From contig CAZAYP010000048.1 of assembly GCA_964489425.1 (NCBI GenBank), forward strand, positions 1 through 44,480: 44,480 nucleotides of DNA. Reading direction: 5' to 3'. A program made the translations under genes and the position numbers. Below, piece by piece: positions 16,741 through 25,810 of the stretch (positions are counted from its first letter, which is position 1; every line of letters begins with the position of its first letter). The notes beneath the pieces are model-generated. The model searched no databases and was not told where the DNA came from. It worked only from the letters and a program-made list of their open reading frames with translations. The stretch is from CAZAYP01 sp964489425 [NCBI: uncultured Verrucomicrobiota bacterium]. GTDB taxonomy: Bacteria > Verrucomicrobiota > Kiritimatiellia > RZYC01.

Positions 16741-19422
16741 ATGAACAAGAGAAAGCTGGTTCTGATGGTTGCGGGGATCGCCGGTCTAGCTTTGGCGGGG
16801 CGGGCCGCGGCCACCAGCGCGACGATCGTAGTCAGCAATCTTCCGGATCGTGGCGCCACGGCCGAGGGCCAGGTCGTGGCCCTGGCCGGTACCTTGACCG
16901 GGTGGGATAACACATCCACCCTGGCCACGGTGAGCCAGCACCGGCTGGTTTTTTCGTTCCCATCCCTGGACTCATTGCCAGCCCTCGGGACCGATTGGAA
17001 AGACGCCCCGCCGGGCGCCAACGCCGCGTTCCAGTTCCTCGTGCCAGGCTCGTGGTCGGAACGCGCCGTAAAGGCCGATTTCCCGGCCAATGACGGCAAC
17101 TTCCGCGTTGCCCTGCAGGCGGACACAGCCAACACCGTCGAGATCAATGCCGGAACCGTGCCCACGCTGGTCGATCAATCCACCGCGCTGCGCCTGAACG
17201 GGGCCGTGGAAAACGCCACGCCGCTGGTGAATCCGGCGGTCTTTGCGTTCCCCGGCGGGCGCTACAAGGCGCTCGTCATGAGCTACGACGATGGCCATGT
17301 GCAGGACCGTGGGTTGGCCCCGCTGCTCAGCGCGCACGGCATCAAGGGCACGTTCCATCTCAACTCGGGCTTTATCAACCAGGACACCTTTATCGGCAGC
17401 GGCGAGGTGGCCACGTTGTTTGCCGGCCACGAGGTCTCCTCGCACACGGTCGATCATCCCTATCTCACCCAGCTCGGTGATGGCAGCGTGCAGTGGGAGG
17501 CCAGCACGGACCGCGCCGCGCTGGCCGCGCTGGCCGGCTATGCCATGCCGAGCATGTCATACCCGTTTGGCGACTACAACAAGCAGGTCATGTCCCTGTT
17601 GGCAGGCCAAGGCGTGCCCTGCTCCCGCACGGTGCAAGACACCTTCCGGCTGGATTACCTGCCGCCGAACCCGCTCAAGTGGCATCCGACCTGCCACCAC
17701 GCGGCGGCGGCCGGGCTGGCCGCGGAGTTTGTCGCACGCACCAACCAGGACCTGGCGCTGCTGTTCATCTGGGGCCACAGCTACGAGCTGGATTATGGCT
17801 TGGCAAACAACAGCTGGGCGTACCTGGAATCGCTGTGCCAGACCCTGGGCGACCGCGGCGATACCTGGTACGCGGGCATGGGCGAAGTGCATGAGTATCT
17901 ATCCGCCATCCGCGCGCTGGTCTACCCCGCCGCCGGCTGCGTGTCCAACCCCTCGCCCGGGATCGTGGTCTGGTCGCGCCTGGGCGGGGCTTTGGCCCGG
18001 ATCCTGCCCGGCAAGCAGGTCGCGTACCCGGCCGGTGCCGTGGAGATCGCGCCGACGCCACTCGCGGCCGGCGCCACCGTGACCATCCGTTACACGCCGG
18101 GCGCCAACGCCCTGGGCCGGGCGGCGGCCGTACATCTGCGCGCCGGGCACGATGGGTGGCAGGAAATCGGCGAGACCGCGATGTCCAGCAACGCCGGCGG
18201 CACGTGGTCTGCCACGCTGGCGGTTCCTGCGGCCGCCCAGAAAATAAACTTCGCGTTCACCGACGGCCTGGGAACCTGGGACGACAACGGCGGCAGCGAT
18301 TGGGCCGTGGCCGTGAGTCCGGCGGTCACGGGCACCCCGGCCGTGGTCCAGCTGGCGCCCGGATCCCCCGGCGTGGCCGGCAGCCCGACCGCGGGCCAGA
18401 ACCACATCGGCGAGGCCTTTGACTTCAACGAAACCGGCGCGGCCCTGGCCGGCGCCAACGCCGGCGGGTTCGGCAGCTGGGGTAGCGTGTATCTCAATTA
18501 TGATGCGACCAACCTGTACCTGGGCGCGACCGGCAGCAACGTGGGCGGCAGCAATAACGCCTTCGTGGTGTTCCTGGCGATCGATACGCTGGCCGATGGC
18601 GCCGCCAATTTGTGGACCCTGCGCGGCACGCCGTTCGGGCTCGATCTCCTGCACAACGTGGCCTTGGCGCCCGCAGCCGGCGTGGCCATGGTGCTGGGCG
18701 ACGAGCACGGCGACGGAACGTTTTCGCACTTCAACCTCGGCAGCGGCTACGACTTCGGCCAGGGAGTTTATTACTTGTCCTCCAATGCAACTGCCTTCAT
18801 CCCCGTGCCCGGCGCGCGCCTGGCGCAGTTCGACGGCACAGGCACAACGGCCACGGCTACGGCGGATGATGACGGCGACCGGCGCGCCGAGCGCTGGGAG
18901 GTCGCCATCCCCTGGGCCAGCCTGAACGCTCCGCTGGGTGCGGCCTCGGTGGGATCGCTCCACGTGTCCGGGCTGATGGCCAGCGATGCGGTCTCGGGGA
19001 CCGACCGGTACCTGTCGGCCAATTACCTTGGCTCCGCGGCCGGCGGCGTCCAGGATGGTTTCGGCAACTTCGGCTTCAACTTCGTGTCGCTCGCCGGCCA
19101 GCGGGTCGGGTTGCCGGGCGCGGATTCCGATCTGGACGGCATGGGCGACCGGCACGAGACCATGGCCGGGACTGACCCGGCTGATGCGCGCAGTCTTCTG
19201 CAGTTGGGCACGTCGGCCATTCAGGACGGCCGCTGCGTGCTGCGGTTCGATGCGGTGGCGGGCAAGCAGTACCAGCTCCAATACCGGGAGGACCTGCTGG
19301 CTGGCGGTTCGTGGATGGACTTGGATGCGCCATTCACGGGCGCCGGCAGCAGCTATTGGGTGACCAATTCCCTTGCGGACGCGACCCACGCGTATTACCG
19401 CCTGCGGCTGAATGCGCCTTAG
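16741..19422 (+). CDS. Large secreted polysaccharide deacetylase with carbohydrate-binding-like modules
   Basis: An 893-residue exported protein. AGGAGG precedes the ATG by 7 bases; residues 1-24 are a signal peptide ending AAA-TSA. Residues of about 170-380 are a NodB deacetylase domain: SYDDG (D183-D184) and the zinc pair H235-x3-H239 in SSHTVDHPYL, with MSYPFGDYN later. Residues of about 445-530 look like a starch-binding CBM25/53-type module (GHDGWQEI, then FAFTDGLGTWDDNGGSDW). Residues of about 535-795 resemble a CBM9/DOMON-like sandwich. DSDLDGMGDRHETMAGTDP is a calcium-binding EF-hand/thrombospondin-3-like loop. The C-terminal YQLQYREDLL...YYRLRL module is frequent at the ends of verrucomicrobial secreted proteins. 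Probably extracellular deacetylation of a glucan-, chitin- or xylan-like polymer. It converges with the exopolysaccharide operon, 8 bases apart. Confidence 0.83.
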   Translation: MNKRKLVLMVAGIAGLALAGRAAATSATIVVSNLPDRGATAEGQVVALAGTLTGWDNTSTLATVSQHRLVFSFPSLDSLPALGTDWKDAPPGANAAFQFLVPGSWSERAVKADFPANDGNFRVALQADTANTVEINAGTVPTLVDQSTALRLNGAVENATPLVNPAVFAFPGGRYKALVMSYDDGHVQDRGLAPLLSAHGIKGTFHLNSGFINQDTFIGSGEVATLFAGHEVSSHTVDHPYLTQLGDGSVQWEASTDRAALAALAGYAMPSMSYPFGDYNKQVMSLLAGQGVPCSRTVQDTFRLDYLPPNPLKWHPTCHHAAAAGLAAEFVARTNQDLALLFIWGHSYELDYGLANNSWAYLESLCQTLGDRGDTWYAGMGEVHEYLSAIRALVYPAAGCVSNPSPGIVVWSRLGGALARILPGKQVAYPAGAVEIAPTPLAAGATVTIRYTPGANALGRAAAVHLRAGHDGWQEIGETAMSSNAGGTWSATLAVPAAAQKINFAFTDGLGTWDDNGGSDWAVAVSPAVTGTPAVVQLAPGSPGVAGSPTAGQNHIGEAFDFNETGAALAGANAGGFGSWGSVYLNYDATNLYLGATGSNVGGSNNAFVVFLAIDTLADGAANLWTLRGTPFGLDLLHNVALAPAAGVAMVLGDEHGDGTFSHFNLGSGYDFGQGVYYLSSNATAFIPVPGARLAQFDGTGTTATATADDDGDRRAERWEVAIPWASLNAPLGAASVGSLHVSGLMASDAVSGTDRYLSANYLGSAAGGVQDGFGNFGFNFVSLAGQRVGLPGADSDLDGMGDRHETMAGTDPADARSLLQLGTSAIQDGRCVLRFDAVAGKQYQLQYREDLLAGGSWMDLDAPFTGAGSSYWVTNSLADATHAYYRLRLNAP

Positions 19423-19430
19423 AAACCGCG

Positions 19431-21680
19431 CTACAGCATCCGTGGCGCGAGCTGCACGGTTGAAATGGAGTACGGCGGCAGCAGGATTTCCGTTCCCGAC
19501 ACCGGGATCCGCTGCGGCGGCAGCGACCGCGCCGGCCGGCCGTTCTCGCCGTCGGGCTGCCATTGGTACTGCGCGCGCGAAAATTGGTCCAGCACGGTGG
19601 CTTCCCCGGCGCGCGGTGCGCCGCCGGGCGTCGCGGGATCGAAAAGCAGGTTGGCCTTGAATGCTTGGACCGGATCCTTGTTGATGAGGAGCAAACCCCA
19701 AGTATTGTCCGGCCGGCGCACGGCAAAGGCGGTCACTTTTCGCGCGTCTTCGGCCGGGTCCATTTCAATCGTCACCGGAAAAAGATCGTGCGGCTGGTCC
19801 CCGGCGCCGACCCAGCGGGTAGCGACCATCTGCAATGCCCAGTAAGCGGCCAGCTTGCCCACCAGCCGCCCGTTGTCGTCGGCCAGCAGCATGATCTGGT
19901 TGCCCCAACTGTCGCACCAGGGTTCGCGGACCATGGTGCCGGGCTCGAGCTGCTGGAAGTAGGCGCGCGCACCGCCCAGGGCCAGGAACAGCGGCGCGGT
20001 TTCGGCACAGATCAGCGCGCCGTCCATGTCCATCTCCGCTGCGGCGCCAAACCGGGAGTAGTGATACTCGGTGATCATCCAGGGGATGTTGGGCGCCAGG
20101 CCATCGAGCCGCCACTCGTTCAGCACCCCGCGCAACCGGTCGACGCTCTGGAGGATCTGGGGCGCGGCCGGATCGCAGACGTTGTCGAAGGGATACCATT
20201 CGAAGCTGAAAAACTGGTAGTCCTGCTCGCGGCCGCGCTGCCGCAGGTAGGCGAGAAAGCGGGCGTACCAGGACTGCGGGTCCGCCGCGGTGCGAAACGG
20301 CTTGTCCTGCTCGTACTCGGTCTGGAAGCTGGGGCCGCCCAGCATGACCGCCGGATCGACCGCGCGGATCGCGTCCACGAACTGCAGGTACAGTGCGCCG
20401 TAGTCTTCCGGCTCCGTGTACTGCCCGTCCGGCTCCTCGCCCAGTTCGATGCCGCCGACCGGATAGCCGCGCGCCTTGAGATAGCGCAGGGCGTTGGCCG
20501 CGTTTTCCGGGGTATCGTAGAGCAGACCGAACGCCAGCAGCATGGGGCGCCGCGCCACCAGCGGGCTGCCGTAGATCAGGTCAAAGCCGGCCTGCTCGGC
20601 GTTGGGGTCCCGGTCGATCGCCCGGTGCCATGGATCGGTGGACGAGACGTAGATCCGGCTCTGCCGGTACCCGCATCGCGAGTGTTGCAGCAGATCCTCA
20701 AACGCGCCCGCGGCGTCACGGCGCCCGAGGCGCAGGTTTTCAACAGCGTAGCCCAAATGGTCGCGAACGTCGTTGGTCGCCGCGGCGGCCGCGGAGCCGC
20801 TGCTTTCGTGCATCATGATGCGGAACTGCAGGGCCGTGACGCTCCGGCCCAAGTCGATGACCTGGCAGCCGCCGGTAGGCGTCGCCAGCGGCACGTCCAG
20901 CGGTTGCCAGTCGCCAGGTTTCAAGTAGTCAAAGTCCTTCTCGCTCAGGGAGACCTGGAGTGAAATCCGGGTCGCGTACGGTTCCCGCCAGGTTATTTCC
21001 AAGGCGTTCACTGCGGCCACGTCTCCCAAGCGCACGGCGATCCACTGCGGGTGTTGGTCGTTGGGTTCGCCGGTGAAATGGCGGTCGAGGTAGGGATTGC
21101 TTTTCCAGAACGTGGCCGGGTTGCCGTCAAGGATCCGGGAGTAGCCGTCATCGTCCGCCTGGTCGGAAGACGAGCCGCGCCGCGGCAGGCGGTAGCCGTG
21201 GGTGACCCCCAGTGGCGCGCCGGGCGCGGGGTCCGCCACCCAGTAGCCTGCCGCGCCATCCGGGCCGCTGAAGGCGCCACGATCATTCCAGTGCCAGCAC
21301 TGGATGGCCAGCTCGGTGCGCAGGCGGTAGCTGATGCTTTTGACGCCGGCTCCCTGCATGGCGGCCATGTTGGCTGGCGCGAATAGCGGCGCGATCTCGC
21401 CCGCGGAATGGCCGTCAAACGTGCCGCCCAGCGCCTCGTCGGGGATAAACCGCCGCAGCGGCGCGGCCTGGCTTTGAATGACGACCTTCACCGCCTGTGT
21501 CGCCGTGGCGGGCGCCACGGCGGTCGCGGCGATGGCCGTCGCCGCTGGAAGCGCGGCCGCGGGCGCGCCGGTCGGGCTGACCTGCCGGGGCACCACCAGC
21601 AGGCCGCCGATGGCCCAGGCGCACAAGCCGATGGCCAGCCAAATCATGACTTTGCGGGATGGCGGACGAGCGGGGCTCAT
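19431..21680 (-). CDS. Membrane-anchored clan GH-A glycoside hydrolase with discoidin-like domain
   Basis: A 749-residue protein. The single N-terminal helix (VMIWLAIGLCAWAIGGLLVV) anchors it with the rest outside. Residues of about 130-330 contain an F5/8 type C (discoidin)-like sugar-binding domain, marked by DGNPATFWKSNPYL. Residues of about 340-680 are a TIM barrel of GH39-like clan GH-A type: probable acid/base E416 in GEEPD and nucleophile E538 in PWMITEYHYS. A C-terminal beta-sandwich follows (VTAFAVRRPDNTWGLLLINKD). The start overlaps the stop of the GH18/NodB/GT2 gene (ATGA). By analogy with PslG, a GH39 enzyme of Psl synthesis, it may trim the exopolysaccharide made by that protein; this is inference. 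Confidence 0.75.
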   Translation of the reverse strand: MSPARPPSRKVMIWLAIGLCAWAIGGLLVVPRQVSPTGAPAAALPAATAIAATAVAPATATQAVKVVIQSQAAPLRRFIPDEALGGTFDGHSAGEIAPLFAPANMAAMQGAGVKSISYRLRTELAIQCWHWNDRGAFSGPDGAAGYWVADPAPGAPLGVTHGYRLPRRGSSSDQADDDGYSRILDGNPATFWKSNPYLDRHFTGEPNDQHPQWIAVRLGDVAAVNALEITWREPYATRISLQVSLSEKDFDYLKPGDWQPLDVPLATPTGGCQVIDLGRSVTALQFRIMMHESSGSAAAAATNDVRDHLGYAVENLRLGRRDAAGAFEDLLQHSRCGYRQSRIYVSSTDPWHRAIDRDPNAEQAGFDLIYGSPLVARRPMLLAFGLLYDTPENAANALRYLKARGYPVGGIELGEEPDGQYTEPEDYGALYLQFVDAIRAVDPAVMLGGPSFQTEYEQDKPFRTAADPQSWYARFLAYLRQRGREQDYQFFSFEWYPFDNVCDPAAPQILQSVDRLRGVLNEWRLDGLAPNIPWMITEYHYSRFGAAAEMDMDGALICAETAPLFLALGGARAYFQQLEPGTMVREPWCDSWGNQIMLLADDNGRLVGKLAAYWALQMVATRWVGAGDQPHDLFPVTIEMDPAEDARKVTAFAVRRPDNTWGLLLINKDPVQAFKANLLFDPATPGGAPRAGEATVLDQFSRAQYQWQPDGENGRPARSLPPQRIPVSGTEILLPPYSISTVQLAPRML

Positions 21681-24600
21681 GGGGGTTCCTTGGCCGCGGG
21701 TTGTAGCTGGCCGTGGCCGGTACGCTTGAGCACGCCCCAACCCACGAGTTGGCCGCGGAGGGCCGCCGCAAGGGCGCGGAACAGGACCACGTACATGACC
21801 TGGCGGTAACCGAACCGCTGCGGGATCAGCGCCCAAAGCCGGCCCAGGCGCTCCCGCTCAAGGCGGAACGCCACGACGCCGCCCAGCAAGTCCACGAGCA
21901 GGAACACCAGGTAATAGGCCAGCGTCTGCCGCCAAAACCCGGCGAACAGGGAAATGACCATCATGATGTCCGCCACTGGCGCAATGGCCGGCAGCGCAAA
22001 CTGGAATACAATGGCATTGGGCAGCGCGGCCAGGCCCAGGCCCTTGAACCGCGGGTTGAAGGCCGCGTCGCGGTGCTTCCACACGGTCTGCAGGATGCCG
22101 AACGACCAACGGAACCGCTGCTTCATGAACGCGCGCAGGGTTTCCGGCGCCTCGGTGCGGGCTATGGCCGCGGGCTGGTAGCGCACGACCCCGCCCCGCC
22201 GCAGCAGGCGCACGGTCACCTCGCAGTCCTCCGCCAGCGTGTCCACGGTGAACCCGCCCACCGCCACGAGCGCCGCCTTGCGGAACGCGCCGATGGCGCC
22301 GGGAATAACCATGATGGCGTTGAGCAGATCAAAGGCGTGGCGGTCAAAGCTCTGGCTGGTGATGTACTCGATCGCCTGCCAGCGGGTCAGCAGGTTCACC
22401 TCGTTGGCGATCTTGACGTTGCCCGCGACCGCCACCACCTCCGGGCCGGTGAACCCCGCCACCAGCTCGCGGATGGCGTTGGGCGCGAGCTGCGTGTCGG
22501 CATCGATGCACACCACGTAGTCGCCGGTTGCCAGCGCGATGCCGTGGTTCAGCGCGGCCGCTTTGCCGCCGTTGGGCTGGGTGACGACCTTTACGCGCGG
22601 CTCGTTCTCAAAGGCGCGCCGGACCGTCTCGAAGGTGCGGTCGCGCGATCCGTCATCGATAAAAAGGATCTCGAGCGCGGGCCAGTCGCTCGCCAGCAGT
22701 GTGCGCACCGTGGCCGCGCCGGTCACCTCTTCGTTATAGGCCGGTACGATCACGCTGACCAGGGGCGGGGTTGTCGGCATGGCGCGCGCGGCACGGGCGC
22801 GGCGCCGCACCTGGACCAGCGCCAGGCTGGCCACGGTCACCGTGCGCGCCACGGAGAGCCCCGTGGCCAGGATGAACAGCCACCAGAGCAGGCGCGCGCC
22901 CCAGAAAAGCCCCTCGGCAATCCGCCAGTTGACTTTTACCAGCGCGCGGTCCGTCCGGTCCGTGAGCGGGGGCATGAGTTCGTCGCGCGGCCGGCCGAGC
23001 AGGCGGGCCACGGAGACAAACTCGCAGCCCTGTTCCCGGTAGTGGCGAATGATCTGCGGCAGGGCCAGCACGGTCTGCGCCCGCGGGCCGCCGGCGTCGT
23101 GCAACAGGAGGATGTTGCCGTCGCCCGGGTCGGCCTGGATGCGGCGCAGGATCTCGGCCGCCGTGATGCCCGGCTCCCAGTCGCGCGGGTCAATGGCCTC
23201 GGCCACGGTGATGTAGTGGCGCCCCTGGGCCGCGAGCGTGGGCAGCAGTTCGGCCACGGTCGCCGGCTCGCAATCGGCGTTGAACGGCGGCCGGAACAGG
23301 ACCGTGGAGTGGCCGGTCGCCGACTCCACCAGGCGCCGCGTGGACTCCAACTCGGCCGCCAGCCGCCGCGTGCCGACCAGGGACAGGTTGGGATGGCTGA
23401 ACGTATGGTTGCCGACCTCGTGGCCCTCGGCGTACATGCGCCGGAGCAGACCCAGGTTCTTTTCCGCGTTGATGCCGACCACGAAAAAGACGGCCGGCAC
23501 GCCCTCGCGTTTCAAGATGTCAAGAACCTGCGGCGTGTAGCGGTGGTCCGGCCCGTCGTCAAAGGTCAAGACGACCTTGTCGGGCGCCATGCCAATCTGG
23601 CGGACGACGAACGGGGTAGGCAGCTGCTGGTACGTCTGCGCGGTAATCACCTGCCGCTTATGGTCGAACTCAAGCGCGATGCGGCCTGGCCGCGGCCGGG
23701 CCACGATGTCCAGGATGTTTCCCGCGCCCAGGTACGCAATGCCCGCAATCGGGTCCGGCGCGCTGAGACGCTCGAGATCGATGGGATGGGCTTGCAGCGC
23801 GGCCAGCCGCAGGTCGCGGTGGTAGAACTCCCAGGTGCGGCTGTCCTCGTCGCCCAGTTGCCAGAGCGCGATGCCGGCCAGGTTGCAATCCGTTGCCAGG
23901 CGCATGGTGTTGAACAGGGCGGCCGCGTCCGCCAACCAGACTTCATGCGGCCGGTTCGGCTGATAGGAATAGGCAAAATGGAGCGAGCCATCGGCTGGAT
24001 CAAAACGCGGGACAACCTCGGTTTCGCGGGCGATTTCCATGGCTTCCGCGTAGCCCAAGGGCCGGGCCGGGTCCTCGGCCGGCCAGTCGTAGCCGTGGCA
24101 TGCCGCGGAGAGAATCAGCTTGTTCGGAGGAACCGCCTTGATTGCCGAATCCACTGCCCGCGCCACCTGCGGGCCGGGCGCGATGGGGCCCGGCATGGTG
24201 TCAAAGGTGTGCAGGTCATGGGCGAGTAACACGAGGTAATCCGCGGCCGCCGCGATCTCCAGCAGCGCGCAGCAGAACGGGTCGTTGCCCGTGGCGTCCG
24301 CGGCGTTCCAGGGCACGCTGACCATCACGAGCAGGCCGTGCGGCCGGGCCAAAGCGCCCAGTTCGTGCAGAAAATCGACGAGGTGCCTGGTCTCTGCGTG
24401 GTCCAGGCCCGGAAAGTAGACATTCACCCCGCTGAGCTTCTCCGCGCACAGCAGTCGCACAATGCTCGCGGCAAACGGGCGGCGGCTTTCCGGATCCGCG
24501 AGCAGGCGCCGGGCGTTCATGCTTTCGGCGGGCCCGCCTGGATCGTCGGTCAGTACCGGTATCATGGGCAGGCGCTTGGCGCGCAACAACTGCAGCACGC

Positions 24601-25120
24601 GCTGGTCAAGGTCGGCCTCCACCTCCACGCCGTCCAGCGGGGCCGCCAGCCACGCCGGGAACACGAGGTTCAACTGGTCCGCGTTGCGCAGCAGGTCGTA
24701 CCACGCGGTGTCGTCGTCAGCCGCCACGAAGGCCGCGCGCATCGGAGGTTGCAATGGGTTGGCCAGTACGGGCGTTGACGTGATGGCCTTGCCGTACTCG
24801 AAATCCGCTTCCTCGGGCAACTGCGGCCGGAGCTTGGCATAACCGGCGTTGACCTCGTGTTCCAGAACCGTGGGGCTGCCGGGATCCATGATCTCGCGGA
24901 ATGCGTCGTCGCCGCCCTGCAGATCGGGCCGGTCCACGTCCGAGGTGCGCAGGATCCCGATAACCACCACCAGGGAGACCGCGGCGATAAACACGCCGAC
25001 GATGCGCAGCGTGCCCAGGAAATAGCCCCACCGGCGCGGCGACGCCGCGTAGAACACCGGCCGCGCCAGTTTAGGCGCAGGAGGCGCCTCGTTGTTTGCC
25101 GGGCCTGGTCCTGACGCCAT
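21677..25120 (-). CDS. Trimodular polysaccharide synthase: GH18-like + NodB deacetylase + GT2 synthase
   Basis: A 1147-residue inner-membrane protein. A membrane helix (YFLGTLRIVGVFIAAVSLVV) precedes a periplasmic part. Residues of about 80-490 have the GH18 fold, but the catalytic stretch reads SGVNVYFPG where active enzymes have DGxDxDxE; Y235 and P237 replace the acidic residues, so it is probably a binding module. Residues of about 515-705 are an intact NodB deacetylase (TFDDGPDHRYTPQ with D521-D522, and H572-x3-H576). After another membrane helix, residues of about 785-1090 are a processive GT2 of the PgaC/cellulose-synthase type (FIDDGSRDRT, IDADTQL, LAEDCE, QRFRW), then C-terminal helices that would form the export channel. 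The combination mirrors PgaB+PgaC of poly-N-acetylglucosamine synthesis in one chain. It lies 20 bases after the NTF2-like gene. Confidence 0.85.
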   Translation of the reverse strand: MASGPGPANNEAPPAPKLARPVFYAASPRRWGYFLGTLRIVGVFIAAVSLVVVIGILRTSDVDRPDLQGGDDAFREIMDPGSPTVLEHEVNAGYAKLRPQLPEEADFEYGKAITSTPVLANPLQPPMRAAFVAADDDTAWYDLLRNADQLNLVFPAWLAAPLDGVEVEADLDQRVLQLLRAKRLPMIPVLTDDPGGPAESMNARRLLADPESRRPFAASIVRLLCAEKLSGVNVYFPGLDHAETRHLVDFLHELGALARPHGLLVMVSVPWNAADATGNDPFCCALLEIAAAADYLVLLAHDLHTFDTMPGPIAPGPQVARAVDSAIKAVPPNKLILSAACHGYDWPAEDPARPLGYAEAMEIARETEVVPRFDPADGSLHFAYSYQPNRPHEVWLADAAALFNTMRLATDCNLAGIALWQLGDEDSRTWEFYHRDLRLAALQAHPIDLERLSAPDPIAGIAYLGAGNILDIVARPRPGRIALEFDHKRQVITAQTYQQLPTPFVVRQIGMAPDKVVLTFDDGPDHRYTPQVLDILKREGVPAVFFVVGINAEKNLGLLRRMYAEGHEVGNHTFSHPNLSLVGTRRLAAELESTRRLVESATGHSTVLFRPPFNADCEPATVAELLPTLAAQGRHYITVAEAIDPRDWEPGITAAEILRRIQADPGDGNILLLHDAGGPRAQTVLALPQIIRHYREQGCEFVSVARLLGRPRDELMPPLTDRTDRALVKVNWRIAEGLFWGARLLWWLFILATGLSVARTVTVASLALVQVRRRARAARAMPTTPPLVSVIVPAYNEEVTGAATVRTLLASDWPALEILFIDDGSRDRTFETVRRAFENEPRVKVVTQPNGGKAAALNHGIALATGDYVVCIDADTQLAPNAIRELVAGFTGPEVVAVAGNVKIANEVNLLTRWQAIEYITSQSFDRHAFDLLNAIMVIPGAIGAFRKAALVAVGGFTVDTLAEDCEVTVRLLRRGGVVRYQPAAIARTEAPETLRAFMKQRFRWSFGILQTVWKHRDAAFNPRFKGLGLAALPNAIVFQFALPAIAPVADIMMVISLFAGFWRQTLAYYLVFLLVDLLGGVVAFRLERERLGRLWALIPQRFGYRQVMYVVLFRALAAALRGQLVGWGVLKRTGHGQLQPAAKEPP

Positions 25121-25140
25121 GAGCGGTCAATCCTCGTGGT

Positions 25141-25629
25141 TCATGGAAGGGTTGGTTGCTCGCTGCTCATGCCGCCCAACAGGCGCCAGGCCCCGTTTTC
25201 CCGCACCCAGGTGTGGGTGATCCGCGTGGCGCGGGCGGCCGACACCGCGCCGGTCGTGGCGTTGTCGACGTGCAACAGATACTGCGTCAGGGCGACGTCG
25301 CCGGCCCGGCTCAATCCTTCGCGGTCGATCCGAATCGTGCAGGCCGTGGGCGCAGGGGCCAGTTGGCGCATGAACCGGGCGCTGGCTTCCTTGTCCAAAG
25401 GATGCGCCACACCCTGCGGCCACCCAAGGAACCGCTCGTGCACCAGGGCCAGCATCGCTTCATAATTGGCTTGGTACAAGCGGGTGAAATAGGCCTCCTC
25501 CAGCGCCCAGATGGCTTCTTCCTCGCCCGGATTCATCGTGTCACCCTCCCCTTGGATCGCGGCTACCTGGGCGCACAGCAAAAGCAGTACCCATCCCGCC
25601 AGGCGCCGCCCTCGAATCGTCGTCTTCAT
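25141..25629 (-). CDS. Secreted NTF2-like (SnoaL/DUF4440-type) protein
   Basis: A 162-residue exported protein. The start at 25629 gives a signal peptide (GWVLLLLCAQVAAIQG). The mature part has the cone-shaped NTF2 fold pattern: helix EEEAIWALEEAYFTRLYQANYEAMLALVHERFLGWP, then alternating strands ending in HTWVRENGAWRLLGGMSS. Such proteins serve as small enzymes, ligand binders or accessory subunits; no catalytic set is evident. It is the first gene of the exopolysaccharide operon, followed after 20 bases by the trimodular synthase, so a periplasmic accessory role in polymer production is likely. Confidence 0.65.
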   Translation of the reverse strand: MKTTIRGRRLAGWVLLLLCAQVAAIQGEGDTMNPGEEEAIWALEEAYFTRLYQANYEAMLALVHERFLGWPQGVAHPLDKEASARFMRQLAPAPTACTIRIDREGLSRAGDVALTQYLLHVDNATTGAVSAARATRITHTWVRENGAWRLLGGMSSEQPTLP

Positions 25630-25810
25630 CGCCTTGTCTTTCTTGCTTTGGAACTCTGCAAAAGCGAGTCCGGAGATAGCACCATTGACCCGCGCAAGGC
25701 AACGCCTATTGCGCGGATCATGACGGCCCATGGACAACATGGACACTAAATGCTTGGCCCCAGCCGCTGCGGTGTGGTAAATGGCGCGCACGTATTATGG
25801 AACTTGCCGG

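Noticed and set aside
19423-19430. Bidirectional terminator between the convergent genes
   Set aside because: Only eight bases separate the stops and no hairpin is visible there.
21713-24229. An 838-codon plus-strand frame opposite the trimodular synthase
   Set aside because: Antisense shadow of a gene with intact NodB and GT2 motifs; the translation has no fold signal.
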